A stretch of DNA of 64,000 nt from Ashinkailepas kermadecensis (Eukaryota; Arthropoda; Thecostraca; Neolepadidae), in the NCBI GenBank assembly GCA_034440615.1, contig JAOTOM010004150.1:167506-231505 (forward strand). Reading direction: 5' to 3'. The translations under genes and the position numbers were made by a program. The first letter of the stretch is position 1. The number at the start of each line of letters is the position of its first letter. Positions 33,670 to 45,009 of the stretch are shown one piece after another. The notes beneath the pieces are model-generated. The model was not told the DNA's origin, searched no databases, and worked only from the letters and a program-made list of their open reading frames with translations.

Positions 33670-35935
33670 TCACACTGTGCTTACGTGTGGCCCTAGACGG
33701 CAATTTTTTAGACCCTCGACGGGACTACCGATGGGAATTGTGGGTCCCGAGCGCGATATTTGGGGGGCCCGGTTCGAGTTTGTGCGACGCGTTGTATTTA
33801 TATGTGACCCCAACGCGATTTTGGCGGTTCCTGTCGCAATTTTTCGGGCCTCGGAGCGAGTTTCCCGGGGCTCGCCGTATTTATTTGGAGACCCATACGC
33901 GAATTCTGGTGGACCGACGCGAATTTTGGTGGCCCCAGCGCGATTTTCGAGACCCCGACACGATTCTTGGGAGCTTATCCCTCTGAGGATGAAGTGGGCA
34001 TTTGCCCCTTTGATATAGCACTGCGGCCACTGAAGGAGTTTTTTTTTGTCCCAGAGTGACATTCGGGTTAAGATTGATTTTCAGGGCAGCTGCAACTTTT
34101 GGGGTCCCGGCACGACCTTCTGGGCCTCCAGTGTGATTTTCAAGGGCTGCGACGCGACTTTTTTTTAGTCCAACGTGATCTTTTGGGCCCCAACGTCATT
34201 TTCTTGGATCCCTAGCGCGAGCTGTAGCGGCCTCGACACTTCTTGGGGGTCCAATGCGTTTTGGAGGCTTTTTGCGTCATTGTTGGGCCCCCAGAGTGAA
34301 TATCCATGTCCAGATTGTTTTCGTTGCTCCGGCTTCATTTGTTTTGGTCCCAATGAGACTGTTGGGGCACGGTACGACCTGTCGTGCCCCTGGCATGATT
34401 TTCGTGGTCCGGGCGTGAATTTTTGGTACCCCAGGCTCAGCGTAATTTGCGGGGGCCCCGGCCGGATCTTTTGGGGCCCATATCGTGATTTTAAAATACC
34501 CAGACACGACTCTTACTATTTTTTAGGGGTTTCTTCTTGCAAATTATAGGCCTCCTGTCGCGTCTTAAGGGTCTCGTCTCATTTCCTAGAGCCTTTTTAC
34601 CGGTTTTCGATGTCTCCTTGTGTGTCCTAACCTCCTCCATATTCAATGGTCCTCCTCTCCCGCCTTGGAGGGCCTCCTCTTGCATTCTGGGGCCCCTTTA
34701 ACGTGGCATGGGACTTCCTCTCACCTTCGAGGGGCATTCTCTACCAAATTAGGGGCCTCCTGCCACGCCTCGTGTGGCTCCTCCTTTATCCTGGAAAACC
34801 CTTACCCGTCTTCAGGGATCTTCAATTTTGGAAACCTCACCTCCTTCCATACCTGCTACCACTCCCATCTTAAGGGCCTCCTCTCATTTCCTGGGAACTC
34901 TTTCCGGTCTTCGGGGCCTCATTTGGTCCTGGAGACCTACTCCTTCTTGAGGGACTCCTCTCGAGTCCGGCAGGTGCCTCATGTCTCTTCTAGAGGCCTT
35001 CTTTTTTCAAATTAGGGGCCTCCTCTCACGTCTTGGGGGCCTCCTGCTGTGCGTTCTCCTGCTCCACGCTCTGGATTCGATCTTTACCCATCTTAGGGTT
35101 GGTCTCTTATCTCCTCGTGGACTCCTCTTCTCTCCCAGGCGCCTCCTCTGCCAAATTACTGGCAACCTTTCCTATCTTAGTGGCCTTGTTATTTCCCGTG
35201 GACCTTCTTAGCCGTCTTCGAGCCTTCTTTTCCGCCTGGGAGCCATCTCTCTTATCCAATGGCCTTTCTCTCTTATTTTAGGGGCCTCCTCGTTCATCTT
35301 GGGGTCTCATTTCCAATCTTGCGTCGTTCTCTTCCGAATTAAGTGCCTCCTGCCACGTCTCTGGATCATCCTTTTCTATCTCGGTGGAACCTCACCCGTT
35401 TGGGGCCTGCTTTTGCGTCTCCGAAACCTCATCTCATATCCAATGGCTTCCTTTTCCGCCTTAGGGCCTCCTCTCATATTCTGGGGCCTCCTTTCCGGTG
35501 TTGGGGCCTCCTTTGCATTCCTGGTTGCCTCCGTGCCATTTTTGACACTCTCTTGATTTCTGGGGACTCCTACCCTCTCCTAGGTGACTCCTTTTTCAAA
35601 TTAGGGTCCTCCTTATCTGTGTTTGAAGCCTCATTACCCTCTTAGCAGGGTGCTTTTGCGTCCTAGTCCTAGATCTTCTCTTCCAGGTTCCTCCTCTTCC
35701 AAAATATGGGCCTCATCTGGCTGGTCTCGGTGGCCTTCTCTCATTCCTGCGGAGACCTTCTTACCCGTCTTAGGGCCCCTATTGCGTCCGGAGAAATATC
35801 ACCTATCAGGTCTTAATTTTATATTGCAGGGACATCCTCTTCCGTCTTGGGGGCCTCGTTTTCCAACTTAAGAATAACCTGCCACCCATCGGAAGCCTTT
35901 TCGTCTAACCTGGGTGGCTTCTTGCCCGTCTCGGT
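33670..35935. repeat. Degenerate GC-rich minisatellite, about 33-40-bp units
   Basis: Head-to-tail units of the type GGCCCCGACGCGATTTTTGGG (33.7-34.5 kb) grade into GGGGCCTCCTCTCACGTCTT-type units (34.5-35.9 kb). Divergence is high, so exact unit boundaries are approximate. Confidence 0.75.
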
Positions 35936-37160
35936 GGCATCCTTTCAGTCCTGAGGGCCTCCTTTTCGTGCTGGGGTCTCCTTTTCGTCCTGGGGCCTCC
36001 TTTTCGTCCTGGGGGCTACCTTCCAATCTCTGTTCTACGTCCAAGAGGCCTCCTTTTCGTCCTGGGGGCTACCTTCCAATCTCTGTTCTACGTCCAAGAG
36101 GCCTCCTTTTCGTCCTTGGGTGCATCCTTTTCGTTCTGGGGGCCTCCTTTTCGTCCTGGGGCCTCCTTTTTAGTCCTGGGGGCCTCCTCCCAATCTCTGT
36201 TCTACGTCTTGGGGGGGGCTTCCTTTGCGTTCTGGGGCCTCCTTTTCGTCCTGTGGGCCTCCTTTTCGTCCTGGGGGCCACTTCACAATCTCTGTTATAC
36301 GTCTTAGGGGCATCCTTTTCGTCCTGGGGGCCTCCTTTTCGTTCTGGGGGCCTCCTTTTCGTCCTGGGGACCTCATCCCAATCTCTGTTCTACGTCTTGG
36401 GGGCATCCTTTTCGTCCTTTGGTGCATCCTTTTCGTCCTGGGGTTGGTTGGTTGGTTGTTGGAGTTTGGGGGCGCATCGACTGCGTCTTTCGTCCTGGGG
36501 GCCTCCTTTTCGTCCTGGGGGCCTCCTCCCAATCTCTGTTCTACGTCGTGGGGCCTCCTTTTCGTCCTTGGGTGCATCCTATTCGTTCTGGGGGCCTCCT
36601 TTTAGTCCTGGGGGCCTCCTTTTATTCCTGGGGGCCTCCTCCCAATCTCTGTTCTACGTCTTGGGGGACTCATTTGCGTCCTGGGGGCATCCTTTTCGTC
36701 CTGGGGGCCACCTCCCAATCTCTGTTCTACGTCTTAGGGGTCTCCTTTTCGTCCTGGGGGCCTCCTTTTCGTCATGGGGGTCACCTCCCAATCTCTGTTC
36801 TACGTCTTAGGGGCCTCCTTTTCATCCTGGGGGCCTCCTTTTCGTCCTGGGGACCTCATCCCAATCTCTGTTCTACGTCTTGGGGGCCTCCTTTTCGTCC
36901 TTGGGTGTATCTTTTTCGTTCTGGGGTCTCCTTTTCGTCCTGGGGCCTCCTTTTCGTCCTGGGGGCTTCCTTTTCGTCCTGGGGCCCCTCCCAATCTCTG
37001 TTCTACGTCTTGGGGCCTCCTTTTCGTCCCGGGGGCCTCCTCCCGATCTCTATTCTACGTCTTGGGACCTCCTTTTCGTCATGGGGTCTCATTTTCGTCA
37101 TGGGACCTCCTTTTCGTTCTGGGGGCCTCCTCCCAATCTCTGTTCTACGTCTCTTATAGA
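35936..37160. repeat. Higher-order minisatellite: 20-bp units plus a 36-bp unit
   Basis: The 20-bp unit CCTGGGGGCCTCCTTTTCGT (G-run length varies) alternates with a longer unit containing AATCTCTGTTCTACGTC. I count 13 copies of the latter between about 36020 and 37150. Units are far more alike than in 33.7-35.9 kb, so this part expanded or homogenised recently. Long frames across it (for example 298 codons from 35914) are repeat artefacts. Confidence 0.88.
36442..36486 (-). mobile_element. LINE-A-type 3' tail fragment inside the minisatellite
   Basis: GGTTGGTTGGTTGGTTGTTGGAG, then the core GGGCGCATCGACTGCGT as in 1387-1446, interrupting the 20-bp array. Too short to show a clear target duplication in repetitive flanks. 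Confidence 0.75.
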
Positions 37161-37366
37161 GACCTGATTATATTTCCTGGGGGCCTCGTCAGTCTTGAGG
37201 CCTCATTGACAGCATGATCTTCTGTCCCGTCGGCCTCCTTGCTCACATTTTTTGCTGTGCATTTGCGGATAGGGGCCTCCTCAAATTTCAGGGGGGCGGC
37301 ACCCCCGCCCCCGTTTCACGGCAGGGGGGGCGACTGCCCCCCGGTGGCGACGCCCTTGGCAACAAC

Positions 37367-37734
37367 ACGGACAGCTGTATTGTCTGGGCGGGTTTCGGGG
37401 GCGGCGACGTGACGTGACGTAATGTAACGCAACGTAACGCGAGCTATGGCCCGGACGACTCACAGCACATACCACACCGACCCAAACTCGACGGTCGCGC
37501 GCCGCTAGAACGCCGCACACGTCGACAGCGCCGAGGGCGCACCTCCGGCGGCAGCCGACACACAGCAGCTCCAAGGCCGACAATGCGTGGAGTCATTGAT
37601 ATGCAGGCATGTGTACGGCAGGCGCGGCAGTGGGTCACTGACCCGGCGACTGGTGCCGTCCCGTGGAGGAGTGCTGCAGCCGACCCAACGGCAGTGGTCA
37701 CGTGCACTGCAGCAGCTAACACGCAGCACAGGTG
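37367..37734. promoter_or_regulatory. CpG-dense block
   Basis: GC and CpG-rich unique DNA with a short (GTGAC/GTAAC)n run near 37405-37440. Probably contiguous with 29576-30342 before the 7-kb insertion. No convincing exon found. Confidence 0.35.
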
Positions 37735-37742
37735 CTCACGGC

Positions 37743-38142
37743 CATAGGCGTAGGAACAGGGGGGGGCGGTGGGGCCATGGCCACCACTTTTCAAAGTGGT
37801 AGGGCCAGCAATGGTAGCTGGCCCCCCCATTTTTCCATAATTGAAAATTAATTGCATGAGAAAATTATAAACTTTGAACAACCAATGACTCAAAATGTGT
37901 ATACATGTAACGACATTTTTTCGCGAATGCACCCAGGCTGCGGATATTGACTTCTTTTGTATGATAATTAAGGTTTCAGTAGCCTTTGTTTCAGCCGCTG
38001 ATTTTTCCGGAATTATTTGACTTAATACCTAGTGGTTCAAACGAATTTTTGTCGGAACGCACGCTACCCCACCCCTGGTAAGGAAAATAATTTGGCACCT
38101 GGCCCCCCCCCCCCCACTTTTTGAAGCGTTCCTACGCCCATG
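37743..38142. mobile_element. 400-bp hAT-type MITE
   Basis: Inverted ends CATAGGCGTAGGAAC and (reverse complement of the right end) CATGGGCGTAGGAAC, followed by G-runs. Perfect 8-bp duplication CTCACGGC (37735-37742 and 38143-38150). Internal palindromic stretch CCACCACTTTTCAAAGTGG. No coding capacity. Confidence 0.88.
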
Positions 38143-38178
38143 CTCACGGCGTAAATCCAAACGAAATAATAGATGCAC

Positions 38179-38563
38179 GCCAAGTACTTAAGCTGCGTAT
38201 TTATGGTAAATATATACCAGGTACTTAGGCAGTGTATTTAGACTAAGCACATCCCAAGGACTTAGACAGTGTATTTAGGCAAAATATATCCCAGGTCCTT
38301 AGGCTGCGTATTTAGGCTAAATATATCCCAGGTACATAGGCTACGTATTTACGCTAAATATACCCCAATTACTTATTGTACGTATTTAGGCTAAATATAT
38401 GGCAGTTACTCAGGTTGTGTATTTAGGCTACATATATTTCAGGACTCAGGCTGCGTATTTAGGCTAAACATATATCAGGTACTTAGGCTAGGTATTTAGG
38501 CTAAAAATATCCCAGGTATTTTGGCTGCGTATTTAGGCTAAATACATCCCAGGTACTTAGGCT
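38179..38563. repeat. 37-bp minisatellite, about 10 units
   Basis: Unit GGTACTTAGGCTGCGTATTTAGGCTAAATATATCCCA with substitutions and few indels, repeated head to tail from 38179 to 38563. Confidence 0.93.
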
Positions 38564-40444
38564 CCCAGCCACCGTGTTTCAAAAGTTGGGTGTGTAGCGC
38601 ACCTGCAAAGCACACCACAGTTCACGTATGCAGCTCCAATTTATCCAAAGCCTTGAGTAAATTTTCTCCACTAATCACAGAAACAACCGGTCTGTTTCAT
38701 TGCTGCTAACCTAGTTCTTCGTCCGAAATAACACGAAATCTATTTGACCCTATGATTATCAGAATGCTACCCTGAGAATGGCGGACGGGTGTAGCGCCAA
38801 GACACGCTCACTGGAAATCGAAACGGCGCGGCAAACACTCGCAAAAGCACCAGTACCTGTCGCTTTTGCCGTCACCGTTGTATTTTGATGCGCTCGCAAA
38901 AACAGAACGCTTTGATGGGCCATTTCCGTACTTGGAAGCGGTGCCGCACCACCTCATCGCATGGGTGACACAAACGCCACGTGACGGACACGACACCGCA
39001 TGCGCGTGACATGCATCGCCTCCTCGGTCAAACACACCACGCCATGACGGGTAGCGGCTGCCAGCGCCGTTGGTGGTTTTAGTGATGAAAGTGGTAGAGG
39101 GAATGCAAATAATTATGCCAAGTTACTGAGACACAACTTGGCGAGAAAAATAGACTTCAGTTTATCTGCAGTTTCGGTCACCATCTTCCACACTTGCTTC
39201 TCTTTTGCACAGCCAAGGCTGAATATTGGCGAAAAGGGTGCCACCCCACAGTCAAATTACTCCAAGACATCAGCCCATGTGATTATGATATAGGACTCCT
39301 GAAAGCATAGAAAGCACCTCTTGCTAAGCACGATTGTGGCATGCTAATTACGCATAAATAACTCCAAGCACAACTTGAGGACGGCGAGATGACGCCACAC
39401 GAACCGAAGTCAATGAACGCTTCCCGATTGCCTCTGCGCTATCACCAACTTATTCGACACCACGAAAACCTGCACAAGCACGCCTTATCCAACACGCCCC
39501 TTTCCCTTCTCGAGGTTTACCCCGACTGGGCTCGACTAAGCACTTGTCTTGATCTCAGACTACCTCCTCACCACCGTCGCACATGAAGTCTTTATTTCGC
39601 CCCTTCTCTACGCCCATTCACCCCGGACCACCCGAGAGCCGGTTTTTCCTCATTACACGGGGTAACAGTCCAGTCACTTTTTGTGGGATGGCTTGCGTTT
39701 AGAAGGTGGCCTGGTCTGGGTAATACGTACTTTGTACACGTCAGTGAAAGTTTGGCTTGATTTGATTGCTTCAGTTCGTGGTTTGCGCTAATGACCGATC
39801 ATGTTGTTATTGAGCGCCGTCCCGCTAACGTAATGGAATGGTACAAATCAATTCTGTAATCGCAACGGCTCTTAGAACGCCCACTCGCAGACATTTAAAT
39901 CCCTCCGCCCAAAGACATGCAACACATTAGTTCCATGTACATGCCTCCACCCCTTCGACACTCTCAACACATTCTCTGCAGGGATAATTATTCTGGTTTT
40001 GAGGCGTTGCGACCTGATGACACGAAGTAATGTCCATTTTTGTGAGGGAAGCGAGTCTATGTTTCAGGCGTGTAGTCATCCTGGAGGAGGAGAAAATTTG
40101 CTCAGGGCAGGTAAGTATTTCTGAAAGCAGACACAATGCTCTTTTGCTTGCTTTGCTTCACGAACATGGTCTGATAACTACTGCAAAACACTGGTGACTG
40201 ACTGCACTCCCATATTGACCGATTTGACCCGAACTGGAAGGCCAACCAGACGGGGTATGCAAAATGTTCCACGGAACTCAGAAAATTCACCAGTGGAGTT
40301 ACGGTATGCCGTTTACTCATCTCTCTATCTAGCATAGACCAACGGTTAGTGGGGATGAAATTTCCTCCCTCCGCCACACTGCGACGGGTGGTAAATTCTG
40401 CCACCCTAGGTTGCGCATCGACTGGTTGTGCACTACCACCACAT
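38564..40444. other. Region downstream of THG1L, no gene recognised
   Basis: Small frames only: 65 codons plus strand at 39389, 75 codons minus strand at 38808, and 116 codons minus strand at 40102-40452 that overlaps the THG1L stop. None has a motif I recognise. An AATAAA on the minus strand at 39591-39596 could be a polyadenylation signal for THG1L. Confidence 0.5.
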
Positions 40445-40840
40445 TCAGTCAAACGCTATGGCGCAAAATGACTGCACTTCACGGACACATACTCTCAATA
40501 ACCAAGCGCTAATTGTTGACGAAAACCACGAGAGCCACGACTTCGGCTTTTTATTCCCACCAAGAACGCCGCTGTGCTCCCTCCAAAACTCGTCACCGAT
40601 GATATCGCAGTTGAGAACCTTCACCACCGACTTGTGTTGGGTGGCGGGGCTCCGCCTGCCGTCCCCAGCCGACGCCGTACCGGGCGCACCAGCTGCGTCC
40701 AGCGCACGGCCCTCAAGTGTCCGCACTATCACCGTGCCCTTCCGAAACAGCGCTGCCTCGTTGTTGTAGTTGACGCCGAACTCGGAGAAGAGGATCTCGT
40801 TCTTGTCGGCGGCCACGGTGTGGCGAATGCGCTCCTCCGC
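40445..40840 (-). CDS. THG1L: tRNA-His guanylyltransferase, coding exon 3
   Basis: Last coding exon (131 codons plus stop) of an enzyme that adds G to the 5' end of tRNA-His. Acceptor TTTTGTTGCCAG precedes GCGGAGGAG in phase 0. Conserved text AADKNEILFSEFGVNYNNE, ALFRKGTVIVR and CDIIGDEFWREHSGVL matches the C-terminal half of the animal enzyme. The segment between FRKG and CDIIGD is Ala/Gly-rich and less conserved. After GVL the frame continues about 30 unconserved residues. A minus-strand AATAAA (40550-40555) and a possible donor CTTG|GTGGGA lie there, so the true C-terminus may end earlier or in another exon. Confidence 0.88.
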   Translation of the reverse strand, partial: AEERIRHTVAADKNEILFSEFGVNYNNEAALFRKGTVIVRTLEGRALDAAGAPGTASAGDGRRSPATQHKSVVKVLNCDIIGDEFWREHSGVLGGNKKPKSWLSWFSSTISAWLLRVCVREVQSFCAIAFD

Positions 40841-42425
40841 CTGGCAACAAAATCGAACACGTCGGCTCGTGCAACCAGAGCACGCTGGGATCCTGATGGC
40901 GAGAGTGGTCAACTTAGAAGATGGCGGGTTCGAGGTGTGCGTTTGAGTGTCGGGCATTTGGCTCCTGTCACGACCGGCCCGAGTGTACATAAGGCGGCGA
41001 CGACACTGTCCGCCTCCACTGTGACATCATTTTGATGGGTCCTGGCGAAGACACAACCTGCGCAGTTAAATATCGACCACCGAAAGATAACCTATTGCCT
41101 GGCATAAGGATGACAAGCGCGGAGCATCTAGCTGACGTACATAAAACGGCGACTCGCCTTCAAAATTTTGCACCATTTTTATAACATGAATGTTATACCA
41201 CCAGAAGAGACGTAGCTGAGCTAACTCCGGAATGAATGGTTAGGTTTTGACTGTGCTTAACCACACTCAATCATGTTGGAGGCAGGTATGTTGGATCTTG
41301 CAGGCTAGAACGTGAGTTGCATATAAATTGCATACCACAGATTTCATGCACAAGGACCAAAATTCTCGCGGAATTGGGCATCAACTACAACCCTGTGCGG
41401 CACCTGATGCTTTTGGTATGTTGGGAAGCCAATTACAACTATTTGAAGTTGAGCTTAACTAAAGGACATTAAAGGGTAGTAACTGGCTTTTACCTGCCCA
41501 TTAACCACGAACACATTTTCGAAATGATCAGGTAAAACAAAACAGAAACCTAAAAATTAATAGCGATATTCAGACAAAAAGCAAACAAAGCCCTTTGCGT
41601 GTTCGTGCACATGACACTGACCTTGAGCAGCACGCCTCATTACACGTCACCGCACATCCCTTTAAACAAAGGCTGTGCAGTTGCTACACAACTTCCAATC
41701 ACAAGGGAACATGACATGCAGCTGTTCTACCCTACCCGACGCATGCTGCCATCTTCTTCTCGAATAGCGCCAGCGCAATTGCGGCGCAACAAGTAAACAG
41801 TGTTAACGGAGCCACCATGTGAGAAGGGTTATCATCGTACGTCAATTAACATGGAACCACCACATTAGGAGTCCACATTTTTGCCGTATTTCCGGTATGA
41901 AGGACCAGTAAGGTTGAGCAAATTGTACATGCAATGTGAGTAGTTATCGTTATTTAGAAGACAACATAATTTTTATATCCGATAATAATCAACATGGTTC
42001 ACGACATGCTCGGCACCCCTAAGGATGAATCATGAGGGATACGTACAATTGACCAAATTGTACAGGCGACTGCATATGCATTTATCGCTATTAACTAAAC
42101 TGATATTATATATTTTAAAATGATTGATATGGTGATCGACCTGATTCCTACACATAAGGTTATCCTGGCGAGAACAACAGGACTTTCTAATCAATTCAGA
42201 GCCTAAATTTACTGGGATCTTTTCAGAGGAAGGGTACTTCGTGTATTACAAAAACACAGGTAATAGGATACACGATACATATACGCACACGTGCGCGCTC
42301 ACGCACACGTAAACGCACACACTAATTGCCATGCATAAATACATGGTGATTTATGACACCGGAAATAATATAAGGAAACCTTACTGCACATTTACGACTG
42401 CCTGTTATCAGTTTCCTTCACGAGT

Positions 42426-43436
42426 TTACTGAGACAAGCAGCTGCCTCGAAGAAGTGTAGGAAGGCGTCTCTGCTGAAGGTGCACATCTGGGTGGGCCGC
42501 ACACTCGAATCGTTGCACTTGTGTCACTCGGACGAGTACGCATGCTTGCAATGTGCCGTGTAGTGGCAAGTGAGCAGTGTGCCAGTGATTGGCCACCCCA
42601 TATAGGTTGTACTTGTAGGTGTGCGCCGCCGAGTAGGCCGACAGGTGGAGCTCGTTGGCAAGAAATCTGCGGCCGTGTTGAGCTTGCCGAGGTCGCGTTC
42701 CTGCGGCAAAAACAGCTTCAAGTGCACCACTAGAATGCAAGGGGTCTTTTGGATTGAGAAACTTGTAGCTCTTATGGTGCTTCTGGAACTTGCCACACAT
42801 CGGCCTTTCATCTCCGCCGAGCACTTCCTCTCTAGTGAAGAGATCGAAGCAGGTCTGAAGGCTCACCTGTTCAAACTTGGACGAGATGGGCAGGCTCAGT
42901 TCCCCGAACGGGTCGAAAGTGTCGGACTTTAGCGTGAACTTGAGCTGCCCGGCAAATAGGTCAATAGACTTGGAGTCCTCCATTCGGACAAAGCGGTTGC
43001 ACGACTCTATTGACCTCTGGCTGGCAATGACTTTGTCATTAATGCCAGCGGTGATGGGCTTGAGTGGACAGGTGATCCAGTTCACATCCTCCTGTAGACC
43101 CTCCAGTAGTGTTTTTAAACCTATGTGCGTCCTGCTACTGAGAGCCTACGAAGCGTTCATCGAAACACTGCACCTGCGACTTGAAGGGCGTCATGTTGAC
43201 CACCCGATTCGACTTGTCGGAGGGCCGCCACAGGTCGCACATTAGCATTGCGAATGACTTTATGAGAGCTCCCTTCATGGCCGATGTAATGCTGTTGATG
43301 TCGGAGGAGTACTGGTCGCACAGGAAGTAGTCGTGCGTGCAACACACACGTGTTGCTCAGACACTGGAGCACATAGTTCATAAAACATATATTGCCTATG
43401 TTCTGTAGCCCGGTGAGGCCGAGCCGGTAGATGACG
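42426..43436 (-). pseudogene. USP2/USP21-like ubiquitin protease pseudogene
   Basis: Nearly complete USP catalytic domain without introns but with at least three frameshifts and an in-frame TAG. The Cys box reads GLTGLQNIGNICFMNYVLQC (consensus GNTC.MNS), keeping the catalytic Cys. Then come QQDAH, LLEGLQEDVN, DPFGELSLPI, SLQTCFDLFTREEVLGGDE (fingers, with Cys partly lost), CILVVHLKLF, YNLYGVANHW and HYTAHCKHAYSSE (His box). The last parts need frame changes near 42720 and 42580. It lies in THG1L intron 2 on the same strand. Lack of introns suggests a retrocopy, but no poly(A) tract or duplication was found. Confidence 0.82.
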
Positions 43437-43741
43437 CTACCACTGCCATTGCCGAAGCCAATTCCTCCCCCTCCACTCCCGCCTCAGTCGACACCGCTAC
43501 CACCGCCTCTATCGCCGCTGCCATCGCTGCTGCCGTTGCCACCGATGCTACCACCTCTGCCACCGTCACCATCACCGCCACGGCCGTTAATCAAGCTGTC
43601 ACGACCGCTCTCGCAGCGACGCGTAGCAGACGTGTCGACTACAGCCTGACTGGAGTCGGAGCCAATTCTCGACAGTGGCACCACTATGCCAATATTCTTG
43701 AACACACCATTAGTATAGGGTATGATTCAAAGCAAGCAAAG
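43437..43741 (-). repeat. Low-complexity GGN/GCN trinucleotide tract upstream of the USP pseudogene
   Basis: Imperfect triplet repeats (plus-strand ACCGCC, CTACCACCG) between about 43437 and 43590. On the minus strand they encode Gly/Asp/Ser-rich text preceded by SRIGSDSSQAVVDTSATRR. This may be the retained N-terminal region of the protease copy. Confidence 0.5.
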
Positions 43742-44795
43742 AAGGTTCACCTGAAGTGCGCTACGAGCTCAAAATTCAGCTTCAAGGGCATAAAGGGCAC
43801 TTTAACCCGCGCCGTCTGGGAGAGTCTGGGGGTGATATGCGCCCCCAAGGTTTTCCGCGGATAGTGAAAGAACGGCGCACGGCGGTGCCCCCAGATTTGG
43901 CATATCTTTCCCACATCAATTTGGCATGTTGCGTCAAAATTTTGAGGTCAGGTCATCTAGAGTCAACGAGTTAGTCAAGGTCAGGTGAGGTCACCTCCAG
44001 AAAAGTTCAACCAGTCGTCACGCTTTAACGGATATATATTTTAATGAAACTTTCAGCGTTCGCTTATCTTTAGGGACGAAACAAAACGCACCAGAGGAAT
44101 CTTTTTCCCGTCTTTGATTACTTATTAGTTTGGCATATTTGCCCATAAGAGCTAAAATCGAAGATTCTGGCTAAAGTAAGCTTTTTTTACGAGACCAAGT
44201 TGACTTCGAACGACGCTTTTCGGTCCGAAAAGAGAAAAATAAAAATCAAAGAAAATTGAACTCAAAATTGTGAAATTTCCAAAAAATGATTTTTGGATGG
44301 GCAAAAAAATTAGGGCCCTGGTCGATTTCGCCTTCCTTTTACGATTCCAAATATTTTTTTCTTCAAATTTCCCCCAAAATGAACTCCCCAGAGCCAAAAA
44401 CTTGATGTAAGTCGTGAAAAGCTAGGCCCCCGAGTGACGTTACTTTTTGGGGGACACAATTTTGGGGGTGGTGTCTGGCCCTACTCGTCGAGCGCTATCC
44501 GATGACACCTCTTTCGTTTTCGTGCGACGCTAAGCTTGGAGATTACAGGGGGTTGTATCAACCCACCCCCCGAGACGGGGTGTGAGGATATGACCTGAAA
44601 GACGGGGAGGGTTAAACGACACCATTGCCATAGCAAATTTTGGCATCCTTGCTTCGACATCTCACACCTGACTAAGAACCATTATTTTAACACTGTCACT
44701 TCATGCAAAAACATACGCTACCACCGAAGAGGCGTTCTTCTATTTCACTACACACACCAAAAGGGTGTGTTTGTCACATGGGATGCTAGGTCCCA

Positions 44796-44905
44796 AATGA
44801 TACCTGAAAAATGATATGATACCTTGATACCTGAAAAAAGGTACCTTGAACTTGAACTTTTACCTTGGAAAAAAATGATACCTTGATACCTGAAAACACA
44901 GCATC
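44796..44905. repeat. Short tandem repeat of GATACCTTGATACCTGAAAA
   Basis: GATACCTGAAAA and GATACCTTGATACC words recur five or more times with ACCTTGAACTTGAAC spacers. Inside THG1L intron 2. Confidence 0.75.
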
Positions 44906-45009
44906 AATAACAGCACCTTCACCACCCATAGTTGCAATAGTTGATTTCAGTGCCCCAATTTCTGCCAGATGGAGTTATTAGCTGCGGCGTGACGCCCGCC
45001 ACGGCGTAC

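Larger units (their letters stand above)
30343..37358. mobile_element. 7-kb non-autonomous element with hAT-type ends, filled with minisatellite
   Basis: Left end CAGTGGCGTCGCCACG; right end, read inward on the minus strand, CAAGGGCGTCGCCACC. A perfect 8-bp duplication GCAACAAC flanks it (30335-30342 and 37359-37366). CAGTGGCGT-type ends and 8-bp duplications fit hAT. The interior has a CR1/L2 LINE fragment, a 0.76-kb-arm inverted repeat and several kilobases of degenerate GC-rich tandem repeats, with no transposase. The subterminal left end already holds two GGGGGCCTCC words, the core of the internal 20-bp repeat. It must have been moved by a transposase supplied elsewhere. Confidence 0.78.
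40841..45009 (-). other. THG1L intron 2 (4.2 kb)
   Basis: Bounded by donor CAG|GTACGC and acceptor TTGCCAG|GCG. Contains the USP-like pseudogene (42426-43436), a low-complexity GGN-type tract and a GATACCTTGATACCTGAAAA repeat. The rest (41041-42420 and 43742-44790) shows no supported gene. Confidence 0.8.

Noticed and set aside
35914..37217. Long open frames (up to 298 codons) with Ser/Pro/Gly repeats
   Set aside because: They exist because the 20- and 36-bp units lack stops in several frames. Both strands and overlapping frames are open with the same short motifs, and no domain is visible.
38179..38563. Possible CRISPR-like array of regular units
   Set aside because: The 37-bp units are contiguous with no unique spacers, in a eukaryotic repeat-rich setting; it is a minisatellite.
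40102..40452. 116-codon minus-strand frame next to THG1L, with text vaguely like hAT transposase (NRWSMLDREM)
   Set aside because: The match is a few residues only, overlaps the THG1L stop and lacks any supporting motif.
43431..43649. Proline-rich plus-strand frame
   Set aside because: Antisense reading of the GGN/GCN triplet tract upstream of the USP pseudogene.
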